From Amblyornis subalaris (Eukaryota; Chordata; Aves; Passeriformes; Ptilonorhynchidae): a stretch of DNA of 64,000 bases. The DNA lies in NCBI GenBank assembly GCA_018881555.1, contig JACAXG010000079.1, forward strand, positions 3,104,786 to 3,168,785, given 5' to 3'. Positions 63,089 through 64,000 of this stretch are shown here, one piece after another. A program made the translations under genes and the position numbers. Each line of letters begins with the position of its first letter. The stretch's first letter is position 1. A model generated the notes under the pieces. It ran no database searches, had not been told where the DNA came from, and worked only from the letters and a program-made list of their open reading frames with translations.

Positions 63089-64000
63089 CTGATTTAAAAA
63101 AACAAGAGAGACAAATATAAAAATACATCCTTGACCTAGCAATGGATAAAAACCCTATNACAAATTTTATCTCGGAAGCCAACATATTCTTAAAGTAATT
63201 TTGCTTCTAGTCATTTTAAAAATATTTAGGCATAGACTGTTCATGATAAATTTTATACATTCCTCCACCGAAAAATCCATTGATGACTACAGCAGCAAAA
63301 TGATGTCGTGTTGTTGCACACATCAGTCTTTTTAGATAGTGCAATGTTTCAATTTCTTAAATTCTAGACTTCTGGTTTAACTATTGTTTTTCTGATGATT
63401 GGAGCAACACAGCTCCTGGGAATACTATTGGAAATAAACCAAACTTGAATTAGAACAGTGAGAAGTTTCCTATGTGACCAATAAAACACCTAATCTGTGC
63501 TAAAATGGGAAGGACACTTGTAGTTAAAATATGAGAGAACAAGGAGATCTAGTTCTGTTCTGAAATCTTTCATTGTTTTCCTAGACATTCACAAGTGCAC
63601 CTCTCATCCTGCAAGGTGCACTATACTTTAGCTTTAATTCTGAAAAACACTTAACTAGTGTGTTGTTTTAGTGTTCCTATGGACTTTGCTGTTCTTCATA
63701 GCATTCTTAAGGATAAGCACTTGGTTAAAATATTTTACTTACTTAGGACTCAACTGTTTAAAATATCTTAATGTCAAAGCCCACTGAAATCAGTAGAATT
63801 GATAACTACCAAGAGCTTGAGATCTGAATTTTGAGTACCCCTGGATAGACTGGCTTCTTGAATTTACCTATATTTCACTATGGTTAACTACAAAGTTGCC
63901 GACAAATGTGGTCTATTGTTTAGAACTACAGATTGGGGTTTGTATATTTTTGGCAGATAAACAGTAGATAATGAAACTCTATTGGCAGATAATAAAACTG
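63089..64000 (-). other. FAM114A1: FAM114A1 intron reaching the window edge
   Basis: At least 912 bases upstream of the first visible FAM114A1 exon. I found no match to the preceding human segment (AELILHGQEEEKP), so that exon is outside the window. Confidence 0.75.

Overview
The window is vertebrate nuclear DNA and almost certainly avian. Three independent CR1 LINE copies carry the usual bird 3' module, and two solo retroviral LTRs resemble bird ERVL-type LTRs. Gene structure is large introns and short exons with GT-AG borders, and there is one CpG island. Nearly all long open frames are chance or repeat-derived; the real coding sequence is in short exons recognised by splice sites, reading phase and remembered resemblance to human proteins. 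Isolated single N bases throughout suggest ambiguous or heterozygous calls in a draft assembly.

Three genes can be supported, in the order KLHL5 (minus), TMEM156 (plus), FAM114A1 (minus). This matches, mirrored, the human 4p14 neighbourhood. From 1 to about 24 kb lies the 5' part of KLHL5: one N-terminal coding exon at 7372-7748 (5'UTR to 7771), flanked by long introns holding CR1 copies, with the BTB, BACK and Kelch exons beyond the left edge. A CpG island at about 23.63-24.52 kb has a good splice donor on each strand, so it is the likely KLHL5 promoter and possibly a two-way promoter.

From 26991 to 46005 TMEM156 is complete: six coding exons, 313 codons, all five introns in phase 1. They encode an N-terminal hydrophobic signal, a glycosylation-rich ectodomain, one transmembrane helix and a basic tail. 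Introns 2 and 5 each hold a solo LTR with a 5-bp target-site duplication, both antisense to the gene. From 46 to 59.4 kb is gene-poor sequence between the converging 3' ends of TMEM156 and FAM114A1. From 59477 to 63088 are the last three coding exons of FAM114A1 on the minus strand; its upstream exons are beyond the right edge.

The three genes are ordinary neighbours: nothing suggests an operon-like or jointly acting system. I found no tRNA, rRNA, CRISPR array or clear novel system. The more unusual items are the TMEM156 stop codon three bases before a consensus splice donor, the paired antisense solo LTRs, a perfect 21-bp inverted repeat near 49.03 kb and a 118-bp element with 13-bp hAT-like terminal repeats near 38.36 kb.
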